A stretch of 64,000 nucleotides of DNA, taken from the NCBI GenBank assembly GCA_030655075.1, contig JAURWE010000103.1, forward strand, positions 1 to 64,000. Direction: 5' to 3'. The translations under genes and the position numbers were made by a program. This document shows, in pieces, positions 28,511 to 37,092 of the stretch. Each line of letters begins with the position of its first letter. Positions within the stretch are counted from its first letter, which is position 1. The notes under the pieces are model-generated. The model did no database searches. It was given only the letters and a program-made list of their open reading frames with translations, and had not been told where the DNA came from. The stretch comes from Pararhizobium sp. GTDB lineage: Bacteria; Pseudomonadota; Alphaproteobacteria; Rhizobiales; Rhizobiaceae.

Positions 28511-28915
28511 CTAAAGCAAATCCATCAGAAACGGGATCAGCGGTTCGTCTGCAGGTGGCATCGGGTAGTCCCTGAGCGCTTTTGGGCGCACCCACTTCAA
28601 CGCCTGGCCTTCTCGGCCGGTGGCAATTCCCTCGTAGCGGCGGCAGACATAAAGCGGCATGAGCAGATGGAAATCGTCATAGCTATGGCTGGCAAATGTC
28701 AGCGGCGCCAGGCACGCGACTTTCGTGACGATCCCGAGCTCTTCGTCCAGCTCGCGGATCAGCGTTTCCTCCGGCGTTTCGCCCGGCTCCACCTTGCCGC
28801 CGGGAAATTCCCAGAGACCGGCCATCGATTTTCCCTCAGGCCGCTGCGCCAGAAGGATGCGGCCGTCCGCATCGATCAGCGCGCAGGCCGCCACCAGCAG
28901 GATCTTCCGGCTCAT
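28511..28915 (-). CDS. mutT: Nudix hydrolase, MutT (8-oxo-dGTP) type
   Basis: A 134-residue enzyme with a complete Nudix box: GGKVEPGETPEETLIRE continues into LDEELGI, fitting GX5EX7REUXEEXGU. The N terminus ILLVAACALIDADGRILLAQ and the WEFPGGK segment are those of MutT, which removes oxidised guanine nucleotides from the precursor pool. ATG 28915 overlaps the TGA of the GNAT gene; open sequence further upstream is inside that gene. Confidence 0.93.
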   Translation of the reverse strand: MSRKILLVAACALIDADGRILLAQRPEGKSMAGLWEFPGGKVEPGETPEETLIRELDEELGIVTKVACLAPLTFASHSYDDFHLLMPLYVCRRYEGIATGREGQALKWVRPKALRDYPMPPADEPLIPFLMDLL

Positions 28916-29721
28916 GCCGCTGCCCCCGGCCGCCGGTAGACATAACGATACACGTCCTTGAAGCCCGCCCGGCGATAGAGGTTCACTGCCTCGACATTGT
29001 CGGCCTCCACCTGCAGCCAGGCCTTGCGGGCGCCGCGCAAACGCGCCCATTTCAGGCCGGCATTCAGCACGGCGGTGCCAAAACCCTTGCGGCGCAGCTG
29101 TTCCGCCACACCCAGCTGCATGATGCCCGCCAGATCGTTGTCATGGACCACCAGTGCGATCGCCGCCGGCCCGAGATCCGGTTCCTCGAACAGGAACAGG
29201 CCATGTTCCGGCTTGATGGCGTTGATGACCTCGGTCAGGCCCGGCTTGTTCTGTTGATCTTCGCCGCCGATGAGGATGCGTGCATCGACGAAACGGCCGA
29301 CATCGCGGATCGGCAGATGGTCGATGGCATCGGACACTTCGGCGACCGGAATGTCGGCCATCATGACGAGGGATTCGTCAAAGGCCTGCCAGCCGTTTTC
29401 ATCCATGTGGGCAATGAGTTGTCCGGGCGTCAGCGGCGTCTGGCGAATGGTCAGCGGCAGATCGTAGTCGGCAAAGCGCTTGGCAGCCTTTTCCAGCCGG
29501 ATCTCGATATCGCGATAGTCGGACGGATCGAGCGGGTTGACCGAATTCAGCCGCTTGGACGGATGGCCCGCAGTCAGCCGGATCAGCCAGCTTCCGTCAT
29601 ACTGCACCGACGCGGCCGGCCAGGCACGGAACCCGACAGCCTCGAGACGGCGGACGCTCGGCAGATCATGCATTCTCTTCAAACCCTTAAGACCGGTGGC
29701 GTCTGACGCGAAAACCTTCAT
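28912..29721 (-). CDS. GNAT-family N-acetyltransferase
   Basis: A protein of about 269 residues with a C-terminal GNAT fold. The acetyl-CoA loop is LRRKGFGTAVLNAGLKWAR, and the C-terminal LQVEADNVEAVNLYRRAGF is classic for the family. The N-terminal half (residues 1-140) is a divergent second domain. The substrate is unknown. It lies between argJ and mutT on the same strand; in rhizobia this trio is often together, suggesting one transcript. The start may be 29721 or 29739. Confidence 0.85.
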   Translation of the reverse strand: MKVFASDATGLKGLKRMHDLPSVRRLEAVGFRAWPAASVQYDGSWLIRLTAGHPSKRLNSVNPLDPSDYRDIEIRLEKAAKRFADYDLPLTIRQTPLTPGQLIAHMDENGWQAFDESLVMMADIPVAEVSDAIDHLPIRDVGRFVDARILIGGEDQQNKPGLTEVINAIKPEHGLFLFEEPDLGPAAIALVVHDNDLAGIMQLGVAEQLRRKGFGTAVLNAGLKWARLRGARKAWLQVEADNVEAVNLYRRAGFKDVYRYVYRRPGAAA

Positions 29722-29761
29722 CAAAGTCCGATCCTTCAAAGGCTGCGCGCAGGGTACAATA

Positions 29762-31003
29762 TCAGCTGCGATAATCGCCGTTGATTTCGACGTATTCCTT
29801 GGTGAGATCGCAGGTCCAGACCGTCGCCTTGCCGTTGCCGAGACCGATATCGGCGCGAACCGGAATGTCCTGTTTCTGCATCACGGCCGTAGCCGCATCC
29901 TCGGAATAGTCAGGATCGCGCTCGCCATTGACCGCGACGCGGACATCGCCGAACCAGATCGCCAGCCGGTCGCGGTCGGCCATTTCGCCGGATTTGCCGA
30001 CAGCCATGACGACGCGGCCCCAGTTGGCATCTTCCCCGGCAACCGCTGTCTTCACCAGCGGCGAATTGGCGATCGACAGCGCGATCCGCTTGGCGGCCTC
30101 GTCACTTTCGGCGCCGGTGACGGTGACTTCCACCATCTTGCGGGCACCCTCGCCGTCGCGCACCACCTGAAGCGCGAGGTCACGCAGCAGATCGTTGAGG
30201 GCCAAACGGAAATCGTCGATGGCAGCATCATCAGCATCGGTAATGCGGACCTGGCCATCGGCCGCAGCAGCACCTGTGGCAAACAGCATCAGCGTATCGG
30301 AGGTCGAGGTGTCGCTATCGACAGTAACAGAATTGAAGGTCGGCCCGACGCCCGCCGACAACAAGGCCTGAAGCGTATCTGGCGCGATATCGGCATCGGT
30401 GACGACGAAGGATAGCATCGTCGCCATGTCGGGCGCGATCATGCCGGCACCCTTGGCGATACCGTTGATCGTCACAGTGACGCCGCCGATCGTGGCCGAG
30501 CGCGTCGCGACCTTCGGATAGGTGTCCGTGGTCATGATCGCCTTGGCGGCCTCGAACCAGAAATCTTCACCTGCCGATGTTGCCAGCGTGTCGAGCACGC
30601 CTGAAAATTTCGTCGCATCCAGCGGTTCGCCAATGACGCCGGTCGAAGCGAGAAAGACCTCGCCCGTGGCGCAGCCCGTGGCCGCCGCCGCTGACTGGGC
30701 GGTGAGCTCTGTCGCCGCGCGGCCCTTCTTGCCGGTGAACGCATTGGCATTGCCGGAATTGACGACCACTGCCCGGGCAACGCCGCCGGCCAGATTCTGG
30801 CGGCAGAAATCGACCGGTGCAGACGGGCACTTTGAACGGGTGAAAACGCCGGCAACCGATGCTGGCTGGTCGAAGATCATAATCAGCACGTCGGTGCGGT
30901 TCTTATATTTGATCCCGGCCGCCGCCGTCGCCATGCGCACACCGCGCAGGGGCGGCATCTCGACAAAGCTTGTGGGCGCGAGCGGAGAAACGGAGCCGGA
31001 CAT
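29762..31003 (-). CDS. argJ: Bifunctional ornithine acetyltransferase / N-acetylglutamate synthase
   Basis: A 413-residue enzyme of arginine synthesis that recycles the acetyl group from N-acetylornithine to glutamate. The self-cleavage region APDMATMLSF contains the Ala-Thr bond cut to give the alpha and beta chains, and the new N-terminal Thr is the nucleophile. The ends (MSGSVSPLAP ... YVEINGDYRS) match the family. The start is ATG 31003; earlier in-frame sequence lies over the inter-gene hairpin and is not coding. Confidence 0.96.
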   Translation of the reverse strand: MSGSVSPLAPTSFVEMPPLRGVRMATAAAGIKYKNRTDVLIMIFDQPASVAGVFTRSKCPSAPVDFCRQNLAGGVARAVVVNSGNANAFTGKKGRAATELTAQSAAAATGCATGEVFLASTGVIGEPLDATKFSGVLDTLATSAGEDFWFEAAKAIMTTDTYPKVATRSATIGGVTVTINGIAKGAGMIAPDMATMLSFVVTDADIAPDTLQALLSAGVGPTFNSVTVDSDTSTSDTLMLFATGAAAADGQVRITDADDAAIDDFRLALNDLLRDLALQVVRDGEGARKMVEVTVTGAESDEAAKRIALSIANSPLVKTAVAGEDANWGRVVMAVGKSGEMADRDRLAIWFGDVRVAVNGERDPDYSEDAATAVMQKQDIPVRADIGLGNGKATVWTCDLTKEYVEINGDYRS

Positions 31004-31032
31004 CGATGCGATCCTGTTGCGTCTGGAAATGG

Positions 31033-31057
31033 AGGAGCGCGGACTGGCCGCGCTCCT
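31033..31057 (-). terminator. Hairpin after the parvulin gene
   Basis: A perfect 10-bp stem AGGAGCGCGG/CCGCGCTCCT with a 5-base loop, 10 bp past the parvulin stop and before argJ. It lacks a good U-tract on the minus strand, so it may be an incomplete terminator or an RNA-stabilising stem. Confidence 0.5.
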
Positions 31058-31067
31058 GTATTCGGTC

Positions 31068-31943
31068 TTACTGCTGGGCCGTAGCGGGCTTTTCTTCCGC
31101 CTTGTTGGCCGCTTCATAGGCCGTTTTCAGTGCCGGATCGGTGATCTCGACACCAGCTGCGGCTTTCGACTTTTCCAGAATCTCAAGATACTTGTCACGC
31201 ATGACGAGCTGGCGAACCTGCTGCTCGACCTGCTCCAGCGGCGGCGGCGAAGCGGTGCGCTTGTCTTCAAGCAGAATGACGTGATAGCCGAACTGCGACT
31301 TGACCGGGGTCTTGGTGTACTTGCCCTTTTCGAGCGCGAAAGCTGCTTCCTCGAATTCCGGAACCATGCGGCCCTTGGCGAAATAGCCGAGATCGCCGCC
31401 GTCACCCTTGTTCGGGTCGGTGGACTTTTCCTTGGCGAGTGTGATGAAGTCCTTGCCGGCGTCGAGCTCGGCGATGATCGCCTTGGCTTCTTCCTCGGTC
31501 TTCACCAGAATGTGACGGGCCTTAGCCTCTTCCTGCGGCGGAATGGCGGCGATTTCCTTGTCGTAGCGTGCCTTGACCTCTTCCGGTGTCACGGCATCGA
31601 CGACATGCTTCTTGAAATAGGCATTGTGCAACTCGCGATCGGTCAGATAGGCGAGGCGCTGCTTGAAGGCCGTATCGTCTTCCAGCTTCTCGGCCGTGGC
31701 GTCCTTGGCCAGGAGCTTGATGTCGATGATGGCCGACAGCGCCGCAACGCGCTTCTGGTCGTCGGGAAGGTTGGCCATCTGCGGATCGAGACCGGCAATG
31801 GCCAGTTCCAGTTCCGATTTCAGGATTTCGGTGCCGCCGACGCTGGCGACGACGGGATCGGCCGCGTCCGCAGAAATCGCGGGGGCCTGGCTGGCGAGGA
31901 GTGCCACAAGGGCAACGGCCGCGAACGCTTTGTGCTTGAACAT
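31068..31943 (-). CDS. Periplasmic parvulin-type peptidyl-prolyl isomerase
   Basis: A 291-residue protein with a signal peptide (MFKHKAFAAVALVALLASQ, cut near residue 25). A SurA-like helical domain follows, then a rotamase domain (about 145-240) with ARHILVKTEEEAKAI, GGDLGYFAKGRMVPEFEEAA and GYHVILLED. It should help fold exported proteins. ATG 31943 has AAAGG upstream. It is divergent from secA, with which it shares a 238-bp promoter region, a fitting secretion context. Confidence 0.92.
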   Translation of the reverse strand: MFKHKAFAAVALVALLASQAPAISADAADPVVASVGGTEILKSELELAIAGLDPQMANLPDDQKRVAALSAIIDIKLLAKDATAEKLEDDTAFKQRLAYLTDRELHNAYFKKHVVDAVTPEEVKARYDKEIAAIPPQEEAKARHILVKTEEEAKAIIAELDAGKDFITLAKEKSTDPNKGDGGDLGYFAKGRMVPEFEEAAFALEKGKYTKTPVKSQFGYHVILLEDKRTASPPPLEQVEQQVRQLVMRDKYLEILEKSKAAAGVEITDPALKTAYEAANKAEEKPATAQQ

Positions 31944-32181
31944 TGTCTGACCTTTCAGAATCCATTGCGAGACTGGCCCGCCGAGCGGCCGCAAACCGGT
32001 GCAAATCACCGGAATGTGGCCGTTGTGTAGCGGCCTATCCCGTTGACATCAATCGACCCCCCTCTTATCTGTCACGCAATCTTGCGTCCAGAACAGTTTC
32101 CGGGCGGCGCATGACATTTTGAGCAAACGGTCTCGTGTGCATGGCGCGCTCCGGAGACAGATACAGAAAGGACCATACACA

Positions 32182-34893
32182 ATGGTCAGCTTTGGCGGCC
32201 TCGCCCGCAAAATCTTCGGCTCGTCCAACGAGCGCCGTGTCCGTGGCTACAAGGCAAGGGTCGATGCGATCAACACGCTGGAAGCCGAGACCCAGAGCCT
32301 GACCGATGCGGAGCTTGCCGCAAAGACGGCGGCTTTCCGGCAGGAACTGAGCGAAGGCAAGACATTGGACGATCTTCTCGTTCCGGCCTTCGCCGTCGCC
32401 CGCGAGGCGGCGCGCCGTGTGCTCGGCCTGCGCCCCTTCGATGTCCAGCTCATCGGCGGCATGATCCTCCATGAAAAGTCGATCGCCGAAATGAAGACCG
32501 GTGAAGGCAAGACGCTGGTGGCAACCCTGCCCGTCTACCTCAATGCCCTGGCCGGTAAGGGCGTACACGTCGTCACCGTCAACGATTACCTGGCCACGCG
32601 CGACAGTGCGACGATGGACCGCATCTATTCGTTCCTCGGGCTCACCACCGGCGTCATCGTCCATGGCCTCACCGACGACCAGCGCCGCGAGGCCTATGCC
32701 TGCGACGTCACCTACGCCACCAACAACGAACTCGGCTTCGACTATCTGCGCGACAACATGAAGTATGAGCGCGGCCAGATGGTCCAGCGCGGTCACTTCT
32801 TCGCCATCGTCGACGAGGTTGACTCCATCCTGGTCGACGAAGCCCGCACGCCGCTGATCATTTCCGGCCCGCTCGATGACCGCTCGGATCTCTACAACAC
32901 GATCAACACCTTCATTCCGCTTCTCAACGACGACGACTACGAAATCGACGAGAAGCAGCGCTCGGCCAACTTCTCCGAAGGCGGCACCGAAAAGCTCGAA
33001 AACCTTTTGCGCGAGGCAAACCTGCTCAAGGGCGCATCGCTCTATGACGTTGAGAATGTTGCCATCGTTCACCACGTCAACAATGCGCTGAAGGCTCACA
33101 AGCTGTTCCAGAAGGACAAGGATTATATTGTCCGCAACGACGAGATCGTCATCATCGACGAATTCACCGGCCGCATGATGCCGGGCCGCCGCTATTCGGA
33201 AGGCCAGCACCAGGCGCTCGAGGCCAAGGAAAAGGTAACGATCCAGCCGGAAAACCAGACGCTGGCCTCGGTCACTTTCCAGAACTATTTCCGTATGTAT
33301 TCAAAGCTTGGCGGCATGACCGGCACGGCCTCCACCGAAGCCGAAGAGTTCGGCAACATCTACGGCCTCGAAGTCGTCGAAGTTCCGACCAATCTGCCGA
33401 TCAAGCGCGTCGACGACCACGATGAAGTCTATCGCACCGCTGAGGAAAAGTTCACGGCGATCATTGCCGAGATCATGGAAAGCCATGGGCGCCACCAGCC
33501 GGTTCTCGTCGGCACGACGTCGATCGAGAAATCCGAACTTCTGGCCGAAATGCTGAAGAAGACCGGCTTCACCAACTTCCAGGTGCTCAACGCCCGCTAC
33601 CACGAGCAGGAAGCCTATATCGTCTCCCAGGCCGGCGTGCCCGGCGCCGTGACGATCGCCACCAACATGGCCGGCCGCGGCACCGACATCCAGCTCGGCG
33701 GCAACCTTGAAATGCGCATTGAGGCAGAACTCGGCGACATGGAACATGGCCCCGAGCGCGCCGAGAAGGAAGCCGCGATCAAGGCCGAGGTGCAGAAGCT
33801 CAAGGACGTGGCGCTGGGCGCTGGCGGTCTTTACGTTCTGGCCACCGAGCGCCACGAAAGCCGCCGCATCGACAACCAGCTGCGCGGCCGTTCCGGCCGT
33901 CAGGGCGACCCGGGCCGCTCGAAATTCTTCCTGTCGCTACAGGACGACCTGATGCGCATCTTCGGCTCCGACCGCATGGATTCGATGCTGACCAAGCTCG
34001 GCCTCAAGGAAGGGGAAGCCATCGTCCACCCCTGGATCAACAAGGCGCTCGAGCGGGCCCAGAAGAAGGTCGAAGCCCGCAACTTCGACACCCGCAAGAA
34101 CCTTCTGAAATACGACGACGTTCTCAACGACCAGCGCAAGGTCATCTTCGAGCAGCGTATCGAGCTGATGGATGCCCCGAACGTCACGGAAACCGTGACC
34201 GACATGCGCAACGAGGTCATCGACGACCTCGTCAACAAGCATATTCCCGAAAAGGCCTATGCCGAACAGTGGGATACGGCCGGTCTGAAGGCTGGTGTCC
34301 AGCAGGCCCTCAACCTCGATCTGCCGGTCGAGGACTGGGCCAGGGAAGAAGGTATCGACGAAGACGACATCCGCGACCGCATCACTGCGGCCGCCGATAC
34401 CGCCACAGCCGACCGGCTGGAGCGTTTCGGCCAGGAGATCATGCATTACGTCGAACGGTCGGTCGTGCTGCAGACGCTCGACCATCTCTGGCGCGAGCAT
34501 ATCGTCAATCTCGATCACCTGCGCTCCGTCATCGGCTTCCGCGGCTATGCCCAGCGCGACCCGCTGCAGGAATACAAGTCCGAGGCCTTCGAACTGTTCC
34601 AGGCGCTTCTCGTCAACCTGCGCGAAGGCGTCACCGCCCAGCTGATGCGCGTCGAACTGGTGCGTGAAGCCGCCGACGCCCCGCAGCCGGTGCCGCCGGC
34701 CATGCAGGGCCACCACATCGACGCGACCACCGGCCAGGACGAATTCGGCGTCGAGGAAGTCAGGCTTGTCGCGCCTGAAAACCGCGACCCGGAAAATCCC
34801 CTGAGCTGGGGCAAGGTCTCGCGCAACGAAGCCTGCCCCTGCGGCTCCGGCAAGAAGTACAAACACTGCCACGGAGCTTTCGAAGAGGTCTGA
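32182..34893 (+). CDS. secA: Preprotein translocase ATPase SecA
   Basis: A 903-residue motor of the Sec pathway. Motifs are Walker A MKTGEGKT, the Walker B region DEVDSILVDEARTP, the second nucleotide domain with TNMAGRGTDIQLGG, and the C-terminal zinc motif CPCGSGKKYKHC that binds SecB and phospholipid. AAAGGA at 32167-32172 lies 9 bp before ATG 32182; the 21 extra codons upstream are not needed. A strong terminator follows. Confidence 0.98.
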   Translation: MVSFGGLARKIFGSSNERRVRGYKARVDAINTLEAETQSLTDAELAAKTAAFRQELSEGKTLDDLLVPAFAVAREAARRVLGLRPFDVQLIGGMILHEKSIAEMKTGEGKTLVATLPVYLNALAGKGVHVVTVNDYLATRDSATMDRIYSFLGLTTGVIVHGLTDDQRREAYACDVTYATNNELGFDYLRDNMKYERGQMVQRGHFFAIVDEVDSILVDEARTPLIISGPLDDRSDLYNTINTFIPLLNDDDYEIDEKQRSANFSEGGTEKLENLLREANLLKGASLYDVENVAIVHHVNNALKAHKLFQKDKDYIVRNDEIVIIDEFTGRMMPGRRYSEGQHQALEAKEKVTIQPENQTLASVTFQNYFRMYSKLGGMTGTASTEAEEFGNIYGLEVVEVPTNLPIKRVDDHDEVYRTAEEKFTAIIAEIMESHGRHQPVLVGTTSIEKSELLAEMLKKTGFTNFQVLNARYHEQEAYIVSQAGVPGAVTIATNMAGRGTDIQLGGNLEMRIEAELGDMEHGPERAEKEAAIKAEVQKLKDVALGAGGLYVLATERHESRRIDNQLRGRSGRQGDPGRSKFFLSLQDDLMRIFGSDRMDSMLTKLGLKEGEAIVHPWINKALERAQKKVEARNFDTRKNLLKYDDVLNDQRKVIFEQRIELMDAPNVTETVTDMRNEVIDDLVNKHIPEKAYAEQWDTAGLKAGVQQALNLDLPVEDWAREEGIDEDDIRDRITAAADTATADRLERFGQEIMHYVERSVVLQTLDHLWREHIVNLDHLRSVIGFRGYAQRDPLQEYKSEAFELFQALLVNLREGVTAQLMRVELVREAADAPQPVPPAMQGHHIDATTGQDEFGVEEVRLVAPENRDPENPLSWGKVSRNEACPCGSGKKYKHCHGAFEEV

Positions 34894-34916
34894 GGTGGTC
34901 TGATATAAACGGTTTG

Positions 34917-34953
34917 AAAAGCCTCCTGCAGCGATTGCTTCGGGAGGCTTTTT
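34917..34953 (+). terminator. Rho-independent terminator of secA
   Basis: Arms AAAAGCCTCC (34917-34926) and GGAGGCTTTT (34943-34952) pair over 10 bp around a 16-base loop, with a run of T at the end. It lies 23 bp after secA and only 17 bp before the next start. Confidence 0.85.
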
Positions 34954-34970
34954 GTTGAAGCCTCGTCAGC

Positions 34971-35579
34971 ATGATCATCGTCGTCGAAGGTGTCAGCGCA
35001 GCCGGTAAGACCACATGGTGCCGCAAGCATGCGGCATCCATGCTCGTACGTGAAAGTTATCCCACAGCCCGGCCAAACTGGAAGGACGGGGAGCAAACTG
35101 CAGCGGAAGGCTGGACGGATTGGAACGCCGGGCGATGGGCGGCGGCGCTGTCAATGGAGACAGCACAGGGCGTCGCCGTCTGCGATACGGACCCCCTGAA
35201 AGCGCACTATAACTGGTGCCTCTGGCAGATTGGCGAAGCCCCGCAGTCCTATTGGCTGGCACAGCTTGAAGCGACTCGCGAAGCCTTCCGTCAGCAAAGG
35301 ATGGGCTTCGCAGACCTTTACCTCTTTAAAACAATCGATGCGAAAACCGCCCGCCACCAGAGAGATGCAGATACTGTCCGCGACCGATCCAACTTCGACC
35401 TCAACGTGCGTTTGAACGAACCATTGATGGCCTGGTACGCCACGATCGAAAAATCTGTGCCGGGCAAGGTCCTCTGGATGCTTCCGGATGCCATGCCTGA
35501 TGTGACAGGCATCGGAACGTGGCGCTATAGCCTCGAAGCCTTCGATACATTCGTCGGATCGCTGCCGCGCAAAATCTGA
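34971..35579 (+). CDS. P-loop kinase-like protein of unknown substrate
   Basis: A 202-residue protein with a Walker A motif GVSAAGKTT at residues 7-15, directly after the first strand, as in small-molecule and nucleotide kinases. A basic segment TARHQRDADTVRDRSNF (about 121-137) may be the lid. I do not recognise a defined family. The gene starts 17 bp after the secA terminator with a poor ribosome site, so expression may be low or depend on read-through. Confidence 0.7.
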   Translation: MIIVVEGVSAAGKTTWCRKHAASMLVRESYPTARPNWKDGEQTAAEGWTDWNAGRWAAALSMETAQGVAVCDTDPLKAHYNWCLWQIGEAPQSYWLAQLEATREAFRQQRMGFADLYLFKTIDAKTARHQRDADTVRDRSNFDLNVRLNEPLMAWYATIEKSVPGKVLWMLPDAMPDVTGIGTWRYSLEAFDTFVGSLPRKI

Positions 35580-35644
35580 AAAGTATTTCGTCACCGTAAA
35601 CGCCCGCACAGCCACCCTTTTTTAACCCTGTTCTGGCATCAGTT

Positions 35645-35672
35645 GAAACCTGTATTGCGTAATGTAGGTTTC
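35645..35672 (+). promoter_or_regulatory. 28-bp inverted repeat just before the flippase start
   Basis: Arms GAAACCTGTATT and AATGTAGGTTTC (10 of 12 pairs) surround GCGT and end 7 bp before the ATG at 35680. The only ribosome-site-like bases (AGG) lie inside the right arm. It could be an operator or an RNA hairpin that limits translation. Confidence 0.45.
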
Positions 35673-35679
35673 TGTTTTC

Positions 35680-37092
35680 ATGGCAGTGTTTCAAACAGCC
35701 GAACGGATGTTGCCGCCAGCGATGAGAGCGCGTCTTTCGCCGTTGCTGGATCGGCTTCTGCCCATCCTGACAGGCAACGACCCGCGCAACCAGGCGCAGC
35801 GCACGGCGCTGATCGCCTTTGCAATCCGGATTTTCAGCGCCGCCATCGCCTTCATCTCGCAGATCATTCTCGCCCGGCTGATGGGCGAATTCGAATACGG
35901 CATCTTCGTTTTCGTCTGGGTTCTGGTCGTCCTGTTCGGCAATCTGTCCTGCCTCGGGTTTCACACCACCGTGATCCGTTTTCTGCCGCAATACCACGCC
36001 ATGGGCGCCCGCGATGAAATTCGCGGACTGACCGCCACGGCGCGGATTTTTGCGATCCTGGCCGCAACCACGCTCGCCTGCACCGGACTTCTGGGCCTCT
36101 GGCTGTTCGGTGATCTGATCCACGGCTACTATGTCCTGCCGCTGTATCTCGCCGCATTCTGCCTGCCGATGATCGCCCTCGGCGATGTGCTGGATGGCAC
36201 GGCCCGTGCCAACAGCTGGCCGGTGGTGGCGCTCAGCCCGACCTATATCATCCGCCCGCTGCTCATCCTGGGCTTCATGATGTTTGCCGCCTGGATCGGT
36301 GAGCCGCACACGGCCAAGGTTGCCATGGTCTCTGCCCTGGCCGCGACCTATATCACCACGCTGACGCAGTTCCTGACCGTCACCTGGCGCCTGCGCAACC
36401 GGTTTGAAACCGGTCCGCGCAAGATCGAATTCCGCACCTGGCTGATGGTCGCCCTGCCGATCTTCTTCATCGAAGGTTTCAGCTTCATGCTGACCAATTC
36501 GGACGTCGTCGTCGTCGGTCTCTATCTCGAACCCGAACAGGTGGCGATCTACTTCGCCGCCGCCAAGACGATGGCGCTGGTGCAGTTCGTGATCTTCTCG
36601 GTCAAGGCCGCCGCAGCGCCCCGGTTTTCCGCGATGATCGACAAGGATCGCAGCCAGCTGGCAACGATCGCCATAGAAAGCGCCCGCTGGACCTTCTGGC
36701 CGGCGCTGGCGGTTGGTCTGCTGATGCTTCTGGCCGGCCCGCTCCTCCTGTCGCTGTTCGGCCCGGCTTTCATCTCCGGCTATCCTCTGATGGCCATCCT
36801 GTTTGCCGGCATCCTCTCCAAGGCGCTGATCGGCCCGGCCGAAACACTGCTGACCATGGCCGGCGAGCAGAAGCTTTGCGTCTACCTCTACGCCATGGCG
36901 CTTGCCGCCAACATCAGCCTCAACGTCACGCTGATCCCGCTGTTCGGCCTGACGGGCGCGGCCGTCGCCGCCATGGGCGCGATGATGGTCGAGGCGATCC
37001 TTCTGCACGTCGCCATCCGTTACAAATTCGGCATCATAGTTTTTGCATTTTCAAAATCGCCTGCCCATTTTCAACCTGAAAAGATTGCATGA
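35680..37092 (+). CDS. Polysaccharide flippase-like membrane protein (Wzx/MOP superfamily)
   Basis: A 470-residue protein with about 12-14 membrane segments beginning near residue 48 (FAIRIFSAAIAFISQIILAR, then MGEFEYGIF, the usual start of oligosaccharide flippases). A cytoplasmic N-terminal extension of about 45 residues precedes them. It would move lipid-linked glycans across the inner membrane. It overlaps the next gene by 4 bp (ATGA), implying a two-gene unit. No glycosyltransferases are adjacent, so the glycan is unknown. Confidence 0.85.
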   Translation: MAVFQTAERMLPPAMRARLSPLLDRLLPILTGNDPRNQAQRTALIAFAIRIFSAAIAFISQIILARLMGEFEYGIFVFVWVLVVLFGNLSCLGFHTTVIRFLPQYHAMGARDEIRGLTATARIFAILAATTLACTGLLGLWLFGDLIHGYYVLPLYLAAFCLPMIALGDVLDGTARANSWPVVALSPTYIIRPLLILGFMMFAAWIGEPHTAKVAMVSALAATYITTLTQFLTVTWRLRNRFETGPRKIEFRTWLMVALPIFFIEGFSFMLTNSDVVVVGLYLEPEQVAIYFAAAKTMALVQFVIFSVKAAAAPRFSAMIDKDRSQLATIAIESARWTFWPALAVGLLMLLAGPLLLSLFGPAFISGYPLMAILFAGILSKALIGPAETLLTMAGEQKLCVYLYAMALAANISLNVTLIPLFGLTGAAVAAMGAMMVEAILLHVAIRYKFGIIVFAFSKSPAHFQPEKIA

